Source: an uncultured delta proteobacterium (GTDB lineage: Bacteria > Myxococcota > Myxococcia > Myxococcales > 40CM-4-68-19). Taken from it: DNA of 64,000 nucleotides. The position numbers were made by a program, and so were the translations under genes. This document shows, piece after piece, positions 63,171 to 64,000 of the stretch. Numbering within the stretch: the stretch's first letter is position 1; every line of letters starts with the position of its first letter. The notes under the pieces are model-generated. The model saw only the letters and a program-made list of their open reading frames with translations. It ran no database searches and was not told the origin of the DNA. The stretch is from contig CAIWCD010000013.1 of NCBI GenBank assembly GCA_903911145.1, forward strand, positions 372,001 to 436,000, read 5' to 3'.

Positions 63171-64000
63171 GCCTGCTCGAGAGCCGCTTCACCGAGTTGC
63201 TGCCGCTGCACGAGATGGAGCTGCGGCTGGCGCGCGCCACGATCGCCGCGATGGGGCGGCTCGATCGCAAGGACGAAGCGACTCTGCGCTATGCACTCTC
63301 TCTTGCGCGCGTGTGGCTCGTGCGCGCGCCGGACGGCCGCGACGTCGCGGTCTCGGGAAATCTTCGTGCGTATCGCGCCCGACTCCACGACCTGCTCGCG
63401 CCGCTGCTCGGCTCGGATCGCACCCGCCTTCCCGAGGCTTTCGAGCTGCAGGCCTCGGCCCGTGTGGCAGGGCCGCTCGCGCGCACCGCGCTCACCGAAC
63501 TTGATCGCGACCTCGGTCATCGCCTGCCCGCGGCTGCGCTCGATCGCGAAGTCCGCGAGCGTCATCTCGTGCTCGTCTGCGGCGGCGGCGGCGGCACCGG
63601 CTACGTCCACCTCGCGGCGTTCGCGCTCCTCGAGTCTGCCGGCCTGCATCCATCGCTCATCGCAGGAAGCTCGATGGGCGCCGTGCTCGGCCTCTTTCGC
63701 GCACGCGAGAAGCGATTCGATCTCGCGCGCATCCCCGAGATCCTCAGCGAGCTGACCTATCGCAAGATCTTCCGCATCACCCCGCAGGCGTCGCAGTACG
63801 GCCTGCCCGGCGCGATGCGCATTCGCCTGCGCGAGGCGGTCGGCCACTGGTTTCTCCATCCGGATGGCAGCCCGCTGCGCCTGTCCGAACTCGCCATCCC
63901 GCTGCTCGTCACCGTCACGGGGATCCGCCGCGGCCGCCTCCCGCGCCCCCTCGAGGAGTACGAGCGCCTCGTGCGCATCTCCGATCCCGACCCGAGCAAG
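63167..64000 (+). CDS. Patatin-like phospholipase family protein, N-terminal part (3' truncated by window)
   Basis: The first 278 residues of a patatin-like acyl hydrolase; the frame is still open at the window end. After a helical N-terminal extension of about 135 residues comes the oxyanion-hole motif CGGGGGTGYVHLAAFALLES and the nucleophile elbow IAGSSMGAVLGL with the catalytic serine. The catalytic aspartate (DGG/DGA) would lie beyond the edge. Such enzymes cleave lipids or act as regulated lipases. The ATG overlaps the stop of the preceding gene by 4 nt. Confidence 0.85.
   Translation, partial: MSLLESRFTELLPLHEMELRLARATIAAMGRLDRKDEATLRYALSLARVWLVRAPDGRDVAVSGNLRAYRARLHDLLAPLLGSDRTRLPEAFELQASARVAGPLARTALTELDRDLGHRLPAAALDREVRERHLVLVCGGGGGTGYVHLAAFALLESAGLHPSLIAGSSMGAVLGLFRAREKRFDLARIPEILSELTYRKIFRITPQASQYGLPGAMRIRLREAVGHWFLHPDGSPLRLSELAIPLLVTVTGIRRGRLPRPLEEYERLVRISDPDPSK

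Overview
The window looks like chromosomal DNA from a GC-rich member of the Myxococcota (the former Deltaproteobacteria). Supporting this are a CdnL/CarD-type RNA polymerase-binding regulator, a full set of Glt/Nfs-family envelope proteins otherwise known mainly from Myxococcus xanthus, many secreted lipoproteins, REC-DUF4388 signalling proteins and strong G/C preference at third codon positions. No plasmid, phage, insertion sequence, CRISPR array or rRNA gene is visible. Both ends are cut inside genes: typA/bipA on the left and a patatin-like gene on the right.

Layout. 1-5 kb holds the end of typA, a membrane-anchored alpha/beta hydrolase, a DUF4336 protein and a 2,4-dienoyl-CoA-reductase-type SDR. 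5.1-31.6 kb is one unbroken minus-strand array of 17 genes. Read in its own direction it starts with a complete cellulose synthase operon (fused bcsR-bcsQ, then bcsA, bcsB, bcsZ, bcsC). Three accessory surface lipoproteins follow: a beta-propeller protein, a cysteine-rich repeat protein and a VWA-domain protein. It ends with eight genes in the order gltA-B-C-D-E-F-G-H, the same order as the nfsA-H spore-coat operon of M. xanthus. Many junctions overlap (GTGA, TAATG) or are under 5 nt apart, and the largest gaps are about 105 nt. A candidate promoter lies just before bcsRQ.

31.9-45.9 kb is a housekeeping stretch. It holds rplC away from any other ribosomal gene, eno with two short coupled reading frames, an MFE-2-like SDR, a RatA/COQ10-type protein with glpX, ybgC with lipoprotein genes, a HARE-HTH protein with a decayed Mrr-like nuclease domain, gltX and hutH. 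46-51.5 kb holds lysC, a zinc-ribbon/TPR membrane protein, a tRNA-Gln/tRNA-Glu pair with its own promoter and terminator, and cdnL. 51.6-64 kb holds comEC, a CBM9-like lipoprotein, a hybrid histidine kinase, glnE, a REC-DUF4388-J-TPR protein and a patatin-like protein.

The most interesting part is the bcs-glt array. In M. xanthus, Glt proteins carry gliding force across the envelope and the paralogous Nfs proteins move spore-coat polysaccharide over the cell surface, both driven by the AglRQS motor. Coupling a whole GltA-H/NfsA-H complex to a whole cellulose synthase and to adhesin-like lipoproteins suggests a machine that makes cellulose and then moves, anchors or compacts it at the surface. 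No agl motor gene and no gltI, gltJ or gltK is in the window. The symbols gltA-gltH here mean gliding-transducer genes, not citrate or glutamate synthase; gltX is glutamyl-tRNA synthetase.
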